Source: Anthopleura xanthogrammica
Lineage: Eukaryota > Cnidaria > Anthozoa > Actiniaria > Actiniidae
NCBI GenBank assembly: GCA_964019055.1
Contig: OZ025224.1
Coordinates: 7,730,194-7,794,193, forward strand
DNA: 64,000 nucleotides
Reading direction: 5' to 3'
A program made the translations under genes and the position numbers. The notes below the pieces were generated by a model, which saw only the letters and a list, made by a program, of their open reading frames with translations, had not been told where the DNA came from and made no database searches. This document shows positions 36,161-46,869 of the stretch, in pieces (position 1 is the first letter of the stretch; each line of letters begins with the position of its first letter).

Positions 36161-36491
36161 TTTTTTTTTTCATTGCATGAATATTTTGATATTTTAATAA
36201 ATATTAATGCAATGAAAAAAAAAATTGTATCTCTGCTTCGGTAAAGAATTAAGATTTAGCATTTAGTCAGAGGGAAGTGTATAAGGAAAGGTCTTTTCTA
36301 TAGTATTTTTATGTTATTTCGTTTTTTTCCAAGTATCGATTAGGCCACCGCCATCTTTCAACATACGAAAATTACGGCTTTAGAGTATTTCTGCGAATTA
36401 CTCAAAATCAAACAGATTGATTTTTTTTTAAATAGTGAGAACTGTTCCGCAATATTATGAAGTTTATGATGTTATTAACCGCTTGTCCAGG
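36161..36491. other. Palindrome spacer, 331 bp
   Basis: Unique sequence between the arms. It includes a small hairpin: TTTTTTTTTTCATTGCAT at the left pairs with an ATGCAATGAAAAAAAAA stretch 40 bp later. No coding signal was seen. Confidence 0.8.
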
Positions 36492-38217
36492 TCTCATCGT
36501 GTTTTAGAGTTATTCTACAAAAACTAATTTCGACCATATTTGTTTATCGTTGCCAAGGTAACGCCAATCAAGCTAAAACTGACATCAATCCAAACTTTCA
36601 TCCAAGCATTATCACTGGTCCAAAAACCAAGTATATAGGTGTAAGTTTAGACTATAAATAAGCCAAATGAAAATGAAAGGTATGGTCTGAAGAATACTAT
36701 AGGAAGCCACCTTAAGCTATCAAAAATTTCCACTGGACGCTAAACAATGAGAAAAGTTAGCTAGAAGGTGAGGAGAAAAAGAGTCAGTTTTCAAAATAAA
36801 ACATCGCCACTTGTGTAGTGAGAACTGATTTTGTTAACACTTATTTGCAGGACAAAAAACTGTTAATATCCGGGACACTCTAAACAATTTCTAAACGGCA
36901 CAGGAAAAGGAAAAATTATTGTATATTGTAAAATATTATCCAAGCGAAATGAAAACCTGCCGAAACCAAGTTCTCTACCTAACATTTGAAGTTAACAAAG
37001 TACGTTTTCAGGCTCTGTTTTCGATGAAAATCACTGAAACTCTGCATTATTAAACTAGAAGAGGAAATTAGTATATGTAATTAAAATCTAAATCAATTCA
37101 TCATGACCATGGAGAAAAATATCTTGGTGTTGAGGTTTGCTCTCGAACGGTTTTCAAGCGATTCGGTGGACAGCTTTCATGATTACAGTTCTTTTAGCAT
37201 CGCTTACTTTGCTGTTGTTCTTCTCATCCTCAAGCTTTTCTTATTTAAAAACTTTGTCTTGATCTGGGTAGATGATTTTATTCATACTTCTGTGATGTTA
37301 TAACTTTCAACAAGCAAAACAAGCTCATCTTTTGTTTGGACATTTCGTTGCTTTTCTTCGACAACAAGGGTTTCACCTGCTTTAGAGAGAGCTATTTTGG
37401 ATCTTTTCTGAATGAAGCAACCAGTATCGTCTTCGGAAAACTTTCAGATACATTTTTGACTTTTTTTCTCGACTTGGTTGTCATTATCTTGTTTGATTTG
37501 CCTTTTTTTCCGATTTTATGAATCTTTTACTCGACTCGGGAAAATACTATAGCCATGGAGCATCGTTTCCAAGAAGTGTGATGTCATTACCGGAAAGGTG
37601 TATTATATGGCATCTATACGAAGTATACATTTTTCTTCTTACATTCAGGAACACCTCAATTTTGCGCCATAATGATAAAATAACACTGTATGATAGATTG
37701 ATGTGGCCTGGATGCCTCGTTTTTATGCTACTCTCCCTAGTCTCTCTCGATCGTCTAAGATATTGGACTTTATTGTATTGCTAAAAGGCCAAACCACTCT
37801 AATACACAAGCCTGGAACCTCAAACTAAACTGTACAATCTCTATTCCTCAGTTCTCATTCCCCATTCTGGATTTTGGCAACGTCCACCTGCTCAAATCGA
37901 GACGAGGATTTAATTTATACGGCAAGTTTCTTGTTGACAATCATAATAGAGTTAGCAACAACATTCTTTGATTTGCATATGGATTTCACCTATCCCAGAG
38001 TCTTTTTACTTATTAGATTTCCAACAGCATGATGGGAGCTTGGAGTCAACAATCGTTTTTCTTGGAAATCTTGGTTTCAAGATGTTCATATTATGAATAC
38101 AACGCAACACCTGTCAAGGTGAGGTATATTTGCAAATGTATAAACTTATCTTCTTCTTTAGTATTTTTTTCATCCACAAATTCAAACCATAACTAAGAAC
38201 TGTTCCCCTAAATCATC

Positions 38218-40770
38218 ATGAGTACAGAGTTTTCAACCGCTTCTTTAAGAAAACCAAAAGAAAGGATTATTTATAACGAGAAAATTGGAGAAGGATCGTA
38301 CGGCAACGTTTGGCGTGCTGAATGGAAAGATGAAAATGGAAGGGTGACGGTGGTGGCTGCCAAGCGAATTCATAAAGAATTCCTCAAAACAGAAGTTATT
38401 GAAGGATTAAGGGAAGAGTGGGAAACACTACGAGCGTTGGACCATCCAAACATCGTCAAAATACACACGATGAAGTTTGACCCACAAGCTATTCTTATGG
38501 AGCTAATGCACTGTGATCTAATGCATTACATAAAGAAATCCACAAGCACTCCTAAAGTCAGTCCAGAGAAAGTAGTGTCAATCGCTCTAGGAGTCGCTAA
38601 AGGTTTAAAGTACTTACATGATGAACTGACTCCTTCTGTGGTTCATCGAGATCTTGCATCTAAAAACATTCTGTTATCAAAGGACGACCAGCCAAAGATA
38701 GCAGATCTGGGACTTGCCAAATTATTGCTTTCTGGCCAAGACGATTTAGCAACCCCAAGGGCAGGTACGCCCTTGTATGCTGCTCCTGAAACCCGTATGG
38801 GGATGTATGAGGTTAGCGTTGATATTTTTTCCTTTGGAGTGGTGCTGCTGGAAATGAGCGTTGGTCACGAACCTCGTGTTTGTGTTTTGCCTGCAAAAGG
38901 TAAAGATAAGTTAAATACCAAACGAAAATATCGAAAATCGAAGCAACGATAACAACGGAAACGGCTAGTGATAAAACCCGAATAGTCACGAATAGTGGCG
39001 AATAGTCCCGAATAATGATGATTCGCACTATTCGCGACTAGCCGTCGGAAACTGACTGATTCGACTTCCTTCGCTCATATTCCCGTATTATAGGAGAAAT
39101 CTATTAATTATGTCATATGTGTTATAAATTATAATTTTTCTCACATATCAGTTAGACCTTACCAATTATTATGATATATATTTTTAATAATATCTTATTT
39201 CACTTAATTAAATCACAATTATCGTTAATATACAAGGCCAAATTATATTCAATATCAAAAGTTTAAGTTTAAGTTTAAGTTTCAGGTCGAAGCAGGGCGG
39301 TAAATGCATTTACAGCCCGCGCGCTTGGCGTTTGGTCCGCTAGACTGAACGTTTTAGTGAGGGCAGTTAAATATTTGGCCTTGTATATTAATACTTAAGT
39401 TTTGATTCGATTCTTCAATAATTGTCACGGCCAAGGTAGAAAAACTCCCCAGAAAGGCCATCCCTTAGAATTTTAGTTTTGAATTGAATGTGAAGTTTGG
39501 AGTCTTCGATTTATTAATGAAAATTCAAAGTGAATAATCAACTCAATATTCGAATAATAAAATCAATAATGGAACCTAGGGGGGTACGCTTGAGCCTTTT
39601 TGACTGTAACATGAATTTTCTGTCTGTCAAATCCACTTGAATCTCAAAAAAATAGTAGAAATTATACTCCTAGACATTTGATAAGCATGTACAATACTCC
39701 AGTCCGATCTTTATGGGCTTTACTATCACCCGGCTCCGCCCCCCCCCCCCCCCCCCCCCCCCCCCATCCCTCTCATGCTTTGGGACCGTTCTTACAGACC
39801 AGCCACACAAATTGGACACTCATATTGTATGTAACATATATAAAATATACCGTCTAACTTTTGTTAAATTTGTACCAAAGGGAAATTTTCAGAAAAAAAG
39901 AGAAGGCAAAAAGACATCGACGAGATGAAAGAGGACAAACTAAAAAAGCTAGTTATCAAGTGTCTTCAAGACAAGAGTTCTAGCAGACCAAGTGCAAGCG
40001 AATTAGTCACTAAACTGGGAAAAATCAAAGATGAAAGAGAGCGTCAAAAGGCACAGCAAGCTCCCACTTTTGAGAGAGTGTGTCAGAGGCCAGCTCATGA
40101 TTATCACTTCAAAGTACTACTTCTTGGAAATCATAATGTTGGAAAGACAAGTCTATTTGAGCTGTTGAGAAACCCGGTCTTTGATATAGACACAGCTATG
40201 ATGAAAGCTACAGTGAAAATAGAACCAGCGGTACATTATTTTGAGTACAATGAAAACGTCGTAAGGATGGAAATAGTGGATACCTCAGGAGAAGAGCGAT
40301 ACTTTTGCTTGACATCAACTTATTACCGCGATGTTGATGGTGTTTTTCTGGTCTATGATGTTTCTAACAAAGTATCACTTCGAAGTTTGCCATTCTGGAT
40401 AGAGAGGCTCAAAAAATATAACAACAATGAAAACTTGCCGATGCTGCTGGTTGGAAACAAAGTGGATTTAAGGAAATCCAAAATTACTGATCCAGATGTT
40501 TTCGTTCCACAAGAAAGCGCCGTTGAATATGCTAGCAACATCAAGTCTCCTTATGTAGAAACAAGTGCAAGAGACGTTGGTAGTGTAACGGCCATGTATC
40601 AGAATATGGTAGAAATTCTGATGAGCACTGTCAGCCCTGAAGATGTCAATGTTCAAGTGACAGAAACAGCAAGAACCACTATAAGATTACCATCATCTTC
40701 AAGCCAAAACAAATCATGGAAAAACAAGTGTGCTTCACGTATAAAAGCATTTATGAGTGGATGTCTGTAA
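38218..40770 (+). CDS. Kinase-Rab-like GTPase fusion protein, right-arm copy, 519 aa
   Basis: Two exons, 38218-38899 and 39893-40770, join in frame over a GT-AG intron of 993 bp. Residues 18-270 are a protein kinase: GEGSYGNV loop, Lys49 in VAAK, HRDLASKN (143-150), DLG (163-165, replacing DFG), APE (189-191), and a C-lobe end CLQDKSSSRPSASEL encoded by exon 2. The catalytic residues are all present. Residues about 298-475 are a Rab/Ras-like GTPase: GNHNVGKT (306-313), DTSGEE (357-362), NKVD (416-419), ETSA. The catalytic Gln of DTAGQE is Glu here. The C-terminus ends SGCL and lacks a clear CaaX or double-Cys prenylation signal. The fusion puts a kinase before a GTPase, unlike LRRK/Roco order. 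A signalling role is inferred; the substrate is unknown. Both arms encode the same protein. Confidence 0.8.
39225..39392. repeat. MITE-like insertion in the kinase-GTPase intron (right arm)
   Basis: Mirror copy of 33254-33421. Confidence 0.6.
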
Positions 40771-41034
40771 TTCGATTTCGCTCATACTTTCAAGTTTGAT
40801 AGAGCAATCTTTCCTGAGAATAACTGTATAGTTGGTTTTATAAAATAACGTTTCATTTCGGAGAAAAATTTCCAAAGTCCGCCGAAAATGCTATTTGTAA
40901 CTATGAATTTTGACTCAACTTTAGTGGTCTCGCGTAGAAAACTGAGTCGCTCCAAGACCAAAATAACTCCTAATCCTTGTTATATAATCTATTGCTTATT
41001 GTTTGAGTGTTTTTGAGATAGATTACCCAGTTCT

Positions 41035-41995
41035 ACAAAGTGCCCTGTAGGGCGGCGGGACCATTAAAAGCGTAAAAGTTATTAAGGTTTAAAATGTGGA
41101 TTTTTTCGTGAAAACTCACCGGTAAGACGTCTCAAAAAGTGTAAAAATGAAGATTAAAATAACTCAAAATCACTTGCAATGGGTTTCCTAACTGTTTTTG
41201 TGGCATTTTACGAAGTTTAAAGGCCATAGGGTTAAAAACAGCAAAGTTATTACACTTTGAATTTGTCCTTGAATTCTCTGGCAAAAGTGAAATTTTCAGT
41301 GCCCCGGAGGGCGGCGGGACCAAGAGGGGATTACGGCAACTTTTTTGAAGCGCTTTCAAAGATTTGTATTCCGTCAAACCTTTTGCAATGAGTTAAGCGA
41401 TGTATGAGGAATATGCTGTGAAAGTTTAATGGATGTAGAATCAAAAGTGTAAAAGTTATTAAGGTTTAAAATGTGGATTTTTTCGTGAAAACTCACCGGT
41501 AAGACGTCTCAAAAAGTGTAAAAATGAAGATTAAAATAACTCAAAATCACTTGCAATGGGTTTCCTAACTATTTTTGTGGCATTTTACGAAGTTTAAAGG
41601 CTATAGGGTTAAAAACAGCAAAGTTATTACACTTTGAATTTGTCCTTGAATTCTCTGGCAAAAGTGAAATTTTCAAAGTGCCCCGGAGGGCGGTGGGACC
41701 AAGAAGGGATTACGGCAACTTTTTTGAAGCGCTTTCAAAGATTTGTATTACGTCAAACCTTTTGCAATGGGTTAAGCGATGTATGAGGAATATGCTGTGA
41801 AAGTTTAATGGATGTAGAAGGAAAAGCGTAAAAGTTATTAAGGTTTAAAATGTGGAATTTTTCGTGAAAACTCACCGATAAGACGTCTTAAAAAGTGTAA
41901 AAATGAATATTGAAATAACTCAAAATCACTTGCAATGGGCTTATGAATGATTGTTTTGGTGTTTCAAGAAGTTTTAATGCTAGGGGATAAAAAGC
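41035..41995. repeat. ~378-bp tandem repeat, about 2.6 copies (right arm)
   Basis: Mirror of the array at 30650-31610. Motif GTGAAAACTCACC occurs at about 41109, 41485 and 41864. Confidence 0.75.
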
Positions 41996-42484
41996 GGAAA
42001 ATTTATTAGAGATTCAATTTCTCCTTGAATTCTTCAGCACGTGTGAAATTTTCCAAGTGCCGCCAGCGAACGTATGCCGAGCCAAATTCAATTATAAGAA
42101 TAACAATTCTTTTTGTGATAAGAATGCGATATTGTATTGTGAACAATTATAGAATAAATTAGGTTGAGGTTTGTTTCGAAAACATGTTGTAAAATAGGTT
42201 TATGTTTCTCGAATCCGCGGCTGGCGAATCCCGGGCCGAATGCCGGGCTAACTTCTCGCCGGTCATGCGGTCAGCTACAAGATCCGACAAAAAATCAAAG
42301 TTTTTGCCACAAATGTTGAAGAAATCGTCAAAAATAATTTGCACAATTACAATTACACTTTTCTCCAGGATAAATGAGTATTTTTGAGTTTCGATTTGCA
42401 ATTTCAAAGGAAAAAAGCGCCTTTGTTTACGAGTTCCAACACAAATACCGCCAAGACAATCGACTCGTGGCACTCAATGCGTAA

Positions 42485-42523
42485 TGCGCATGCGCTGCGT
42501 TTTTCTGCCCTGTCGAAGTGACT
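42485..42523 (-). repeat. Right TIR and target-site duplication
   Basis: The TIR at 42485-42514 is the exact reverse complement of the left one and is followed by GAAGTGACT at 42515-42523. Confidence 0.9.
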
Positions 42524-42742
42524 AATACTCCAGCATGGAGTTCTTTGTTCGTCAGAATTTTTCTCGATTTTGTGTAGAATATTCACGTGTTCCAGTGAGG
42601 GTCTTTGGAAATCCAAAGTTTTTGTATTGTTGAAGTTGTGCATTCTTTACTTGACCGTTGGTATTTGTGAATGTTCTTATGCTGAAATGAGGCTAACCCT
42701 GAGTAAACGAGTCTGTAATTAAGGAACTTAATGATGGTAAAC

Positions 42743-43161
42743 TTCTTAATACCGCACGAACTATGTGAATTCCCGGTTGGGCTATTTTTAGCATCCGCGT
42801 ACAAACAATTTTCGCCATACCCTACTCCTGTGCGTCAAAAAATTGCGTGCTTCATCCAAACCTGGAAGTAGCTAAAAGCACGTAAAGGTTTTTGGGGAAA
42901 AAATATGAGTGTCGCGTCTTTTTGAGTATTCAACAGTCTCAGTCGTGTTTTATCGGAAAACAGGACATAGCCAATCCTGATGTTTTTGCTTTATCTAATA
43001 GATTTTGTCGAAAAAAGTGAGAAAAATCGACGAAAAGTACGTTGTTTCTTAGCGCGTGCACACGTCCACGCCATAAAAAAATTAAAAACCAAACGACTTT
43101 GGATGCTAAAAATAGCCCAACCGGGAACTCACATGGCGCGCGCGGTATTATGAAGTCTCCC
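42743..43161. repeat. Foldback element, about 420 bp
   Basis: CCGGTTGGGCTATTTTTAGC at the left pairs with GCTAAAAATAGCCCAACCGG at the right, and the outer ends pair imperfectly. Confidence 0.7.
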
Positions 43162-43569
43162 TCTTTTATTTATGCTCTCTTATTATAACAGATGATGATG
43201 ATGGTTTGAGTCATTTGGACACATATTGTTAACTAGAAAGTCTACGAACTTGGACATTTCTTAGATTTTGAGTAAATATTTGTCTCCTTGCATCGTGCAC
43301 GTGCTTACTCAATAACACTTACTAATACAATTTGTGAGAGGTGCCCACGTGGATACAGTCATATGTACCAAAATAGACCTTGCATCATCACGAAGAAAAA
43401 TAGGCTAAAATCACGAAAACTTGTAACATTGATATCGAACCTTATCACTATAGCAACGTTAAGTCAGTGGATGGAAACTTTGCTGCAATGGTCAGTGATC
43501 TAAAATCTAGCTGAATATCTTGAAAAATTTCTTACTGCAGTTAGTTACGCGATTAAAAGTTAGTTTTTT

Positions 43570-43870
43570 ATTTAAAAAAGAAGAGAGAAGAAAAAGAAGA
43601 AAAAGAGAAAAGGAAGAGATGGAAAGAGGAATGAAAGCAAGGGAATGGTAGAGAAGAAAAAGAATAGAGATAAAAGAAAAAGAAAGGAAAAGAAAGGAAA
43701 AGAAAGGAAAAAAGGAAGGAAAGGAACGTAAAGGAAAGGAAATGAAAGGAAAAAAAAGGAAAAGAGTGAAAAAACGATATCACAAGGAAAGAAAGAAAAC
43801 TGACGAAATGAAGGAAATGAAAGAAGAAAAACTGACTACAAGATCTAAGGGAAAAAGAGGAGAACATCTT
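43570..43870. repeat. Purine-rich GGAAA/GAAAA stretch
   Basis: Degenerate AAAGGAAAAG repeats; frames on either strand are low complexity. Confidence 0.8.
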
Positions 43871-43984
43871 ATCTTTTTTAACAGATTCGAAGTTGAATTA
43901 TGCTAGATTTACGAGGTATATTATGTTACGATAGTGCCAATGGCTGCTACTCAATTAACCTTCATCAATAATAAAGAGTTTTAG

Positions 43985-44200
43985 TTTCTCGATTACAGAA
44001 AACGTGAAGCGTCAATTGACCAAATAATCTTTAAAATTAGTAAAAAGGAATCGGAAAAACCTCCAAGTAGTAGATAAATAAAAGAATATTTGTCTTTGGT
44101 GAGAAGGTTTGCAAAAAGTGAAATGCAGAGAAAAGATGAAAACGTGGTCGTGCATTGCCTGCCATTTGCAGGAAGAAAAACACGAGATACTTAATCTGTC
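43985..44200. repeat. Dispersed ~210-bp repeat, copy 3
   Basis: Closest to the copy at 1997-2212 (AAACGTGAAGCGTCAATTGAC, CCTCCAAGTAGTAGATAAAT). Confidence 0.6.
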
Positions 44201-45038
44201 TTTGAAGGCTCAGATACACGATTCAACATTGCTTGCAACATTATGATTACAGTGATATTTCAGCAACCAAAACAGGGAAAATTTCTCAACAAAATAAATC
44301 AGACGTTCATTTTTTGTATATTTTATTGTGATGTTGCACGCAATGCTGCACGTACCGCGTGTCTGAGTTAACCTTGACGCCCACTTCCCATCCACTCTCG
44401 TTTAAAGATATTTTAAGAAATCTTACGAATAATGAGTAAATTTGCGTTCGTCATTAAACTAAAAATAACAGTGATATTAATATAATAGAAACTTTTAAGC
44501 CAAAATATAAGAATTTTATTGAAACAACTAACACATTTTTTCTAGAGTACATTCGATTTTTATGAGACACAATACAAAAAGTACTGGACTTTCTTTTTGT
44601 GAAAGTCCTATATTTCTGTTACTTACACCATCTAGACTAGAAGATGAAAAGCTGATTAAATAATGGTTACCATAGAAACCTTCTAATAAGGGTTGCCATG
44701 GTTATTATCATTAGAAGAGAACGGTCAATGTCATTGTTTAAGTTTAAATTTGAGAGTCAATATTGAGGATAAATAATTATTCTTTAGTTTGAAACACGTT
44801 AATAAACCAAGTCGTTTTTGTTCGTTTGTTCGATGTCTTCTGAATTACTCTATAAGTATAAAGCTATTTCAAAAAATGTTGGATACTGATTACTGAATAC
44901 TGAAAAGTGCATTCCAATAACAAAGGGCATTGTGGGTCTCGTTAATTTGAAATAAAAAGTAAATATACAGCGATACAGCGATTTGCTCTCTAGATGTAGC
45001 TAGTATATTTTTTCGGATGGAATGTCCTAAAAATAGAA

Positions 45039-45064
45039 TAAAGAGAGAGAGAGAGAGAGAGAGC
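45039..45064. repeat. (GA)n microsatellite
   Basis: Short GA dinucleotide run. Confidence 0.85.
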
Positions 45065-45149
45065 GATCCTGAAAAGCTAGTGATATAGTTGCCAACCCCA
45101 TGCAGAGCACGTCTCGAATTCAAGTCTGGTTCTGGTTGCAATTAAGGTG

Positions 45150-45366
45150 AAGTTCAGACGTCGAACTTTTGCCGCGTCGAGTCTATATTGCCTTTGAGAC
45201 CAGTGACTATGACAACGCCGAGGATTACCATATTAGGCATCAGCTTTTTTGCTCAGCGACTGGAGGAGACGTCTACATACTTCTACTAGTTTAAGTAAAA
45301 ACAGCGCTCGACCTCAAAGGCAGTTATAATCGACGCGGCAAAAGTTCGACGTCTGAACTTGGCCTT
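45150..45366. repeat. Foldback MITE-like element, family 4 (long form)
   Basis: AAGTTCAGACGTCGAACTTT at the left pairs with AAAGTTCGACGTCTGAACTT at the right; related to 11117-11235. Confidence 0.8.
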
Positions 45367-45469
45367 GCACTACATGTCGTGAGAAATACTAAGTGTTGAT
45401 AGCCAGAAAAGAAAAAGAAAAAAAGGAACGAACGAACGAACGAACGAACGAAGAAAAGAAGGAGGAAAA

Positions 45470-45720
45470 ATAGACCCTATATGCGAAAAATAATAAAAAA
45501 AGGAAGGAGTGAAGGAAAATATGAAGGAAAGAAGGAAAGAAGAGGGAAAATAAACCTTAGATGCGAAAAATAAAAAAAGAAGGAATGAAGGAAAATATGA
45601 AGGAAAGAAGGAAAGAAGAGGGGAAATAAACCCTAGATGCGAAAAATAAAAAAAGAAGGAAAATATGAAGGAAAGAAGAAAAGACGAGGGAAAATAAATC
45701 CTAGATGTGAAAAAAAAAAT
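45470..45720. repeat. Tandem repeat, about 70 bp, roughly four copies
   Basis: Units share GAAAATATGAAGGAAAGAAG and CCTAGATGCGAAAAATAA. Confidence 0.75.
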
Positions 45721-46804
45721 CGAAAGCAAAAACCACGCAGACATTAGTGATGCGCATGTGCAGTGACGAACACCGAATATCGCGTGCAACTTATATTTGC
45801 CGTAAAGGGACAAAAATTGAAGGTTGTCAGTCGGTCACAGAGCTTTGAGCAGGAGGAGCGGTTGCTTAGCTGCTTCATGAGCGTGGGGGAATGCGATGGC
45901 GTGGCATCCAAATTAGCTGAAAGACGATCAAACAAATAAACACACAATAAATGTCTTATAAACAAAAATAGTATCGAAAAAGTATGTAACCAAATATTTT
46001 TTTTCATAGTGTTTTTCATGATTTTTCAGTTTCTTGCTTTTCTTTTCTTTTCTTGTTCTTTCTTTTTTCATTCATGTGGCTTTCGTGTGCATCTTTTAAG
46101 CTTAGAAATGGCCCCTTCCTCTTGATGACGCATACATCATGGTATGGAAACATTACTAAATCTAAATTTAGACCAAAAAATAAAGAATATAAAAATACAC
46201 ATACAAAATTTTGAAACATGCCATTAAGAAAGTTAAGTCTTGCTGTCCTTATATTTGCCATTGAGTGATGCATCTTTTATTCGATGAACTGGAAGTTGAG
46301 TTTTAGTATTTTTTTCAGTTTACATATGCTTTTCCCTATCCGAGGATACTTCGAAAAGTAGTGATGTTATGTAGAATAAATAGTGGCGAGACGTTTTCAC
46401 CACGGGCAATATCTTAATTGAACACTTATTACACACTCGAGACAAATTGCCTTAATTTTTTTTTCAATTGCTTTACACATTTCTGATTTTTAGACAGTTT
46501 TTAAACTGTAAATTCATCTTAATTGGCACTGGGATTTAATTGGGCTTCGATTTCCATTTAACAGATTTTGAAAAAGATTTTTTATTATATTTTTTTATTT
46601 TATTGTATTTGTAACGTTTTGGCCTTTAGAAGTACATCCTAAAATAGATTTATCTTATCAAAATTAAATGCCATGAATCATGGCAAACTCTGATATCGTG
46701 ATCAGAATTATTACTATAGCAACGACAGCTTTCTTTTGCCAACGCAAGTCGTTGCCATGAAAATTGACGACGTAATTTTAGAGAGATTTATCAAATCTCA
46801 GCGC

Positions 46805-46812
46805 TATAAAAG
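46805..46812 (+). promoter_or_regulatory. TATA box of gene C
   Basis: TATAAAAG, 65 bp upstream of the ATG at 46870. Confidence 0.65.
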
Positions 46813-46869
46813 GGTGAAGATCTCTCTGGAGATCACACTTCGGGCTTGATAGCGCTAGAAAGGCTCAAG

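Larger units (their letters stand above)
36492..42263. repeat. Right arm of the 12-kb palindrome
   Basis: Reverse complement of 30383-36160. It ends at GAACTTCTCGCC-type sequence (TTCTCGCCGGT, 42253-42263); beyond this the two sides diverge at once. It carries the kinase-GTPase gene on the plus strand. Confidence 0.93.
26298..42514. mobile_element. 16.2-kb TIR DNA transposon carrying a palindromic kinase-GTPase cargo
   Basis: Perfect 30-bp terminal inverted repeats lie at 26298-26327 and 42485-42514. They start GACAGGGCAGAAAAACGCAG and end in GCGCATGCGCA. They are flanked directly by identical 9-bp copies of GAAGTGACT at 26289-26297 and 42515-42523, which is the signature of a single transposition event. 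The left 4 kb holds an internally deleted transposase-like gene. Most of the rest is a 12-kb palindrome with two kinase-GTPase genes. A 9-bp duplication with large size and captured genes would suit Mutator-like or KDZ/Zisupton-type elements, but the superfamily is not proven. With its transposase gutted, this copy is probably non-autonomous. Confidence 0.88.
42524..46800. other. Intergenic region right of the large element
   Basis: No exon chain was recognised upstream of gene C. It contains two foldback elements, a purine-rich stretch at 43570-43870, a dispersed repeat copy at 43985-44200, a (GA)n run and a ~70-bp tandem repeat. Confidence 0.55.

Noticed and set aside
37103..37784. Three hydrophobic ORFs suggesting a membrane protein next to the kinase gene
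   Set aside because: They lie in three different frames, two need non-ATG starts or none at all, and the opposite strand has more protein-like composition; treated as antisense shadows.
30383..42263. The palindrome as a pure assembly artefact
   Set aside because: Arms differ at several positions and the whole lies between matching TIRs and target duplications; an artefact cannot be fully excluded without reads.
42159..42473. 104-aa minus-strand ORF near the right TIR
   Set aside because: It starts at a non-ATG codon, crosses the palindrome edge and shows no domain.
26298..42514. Assignment of the large element to hAT because its ends contain CAGGG
   Set aside because: The perfect TIR begins two bases earlier (GACAGGG) and the duplication is 9 bp, whereas hAT elements give 8 bp; superfamily left open.
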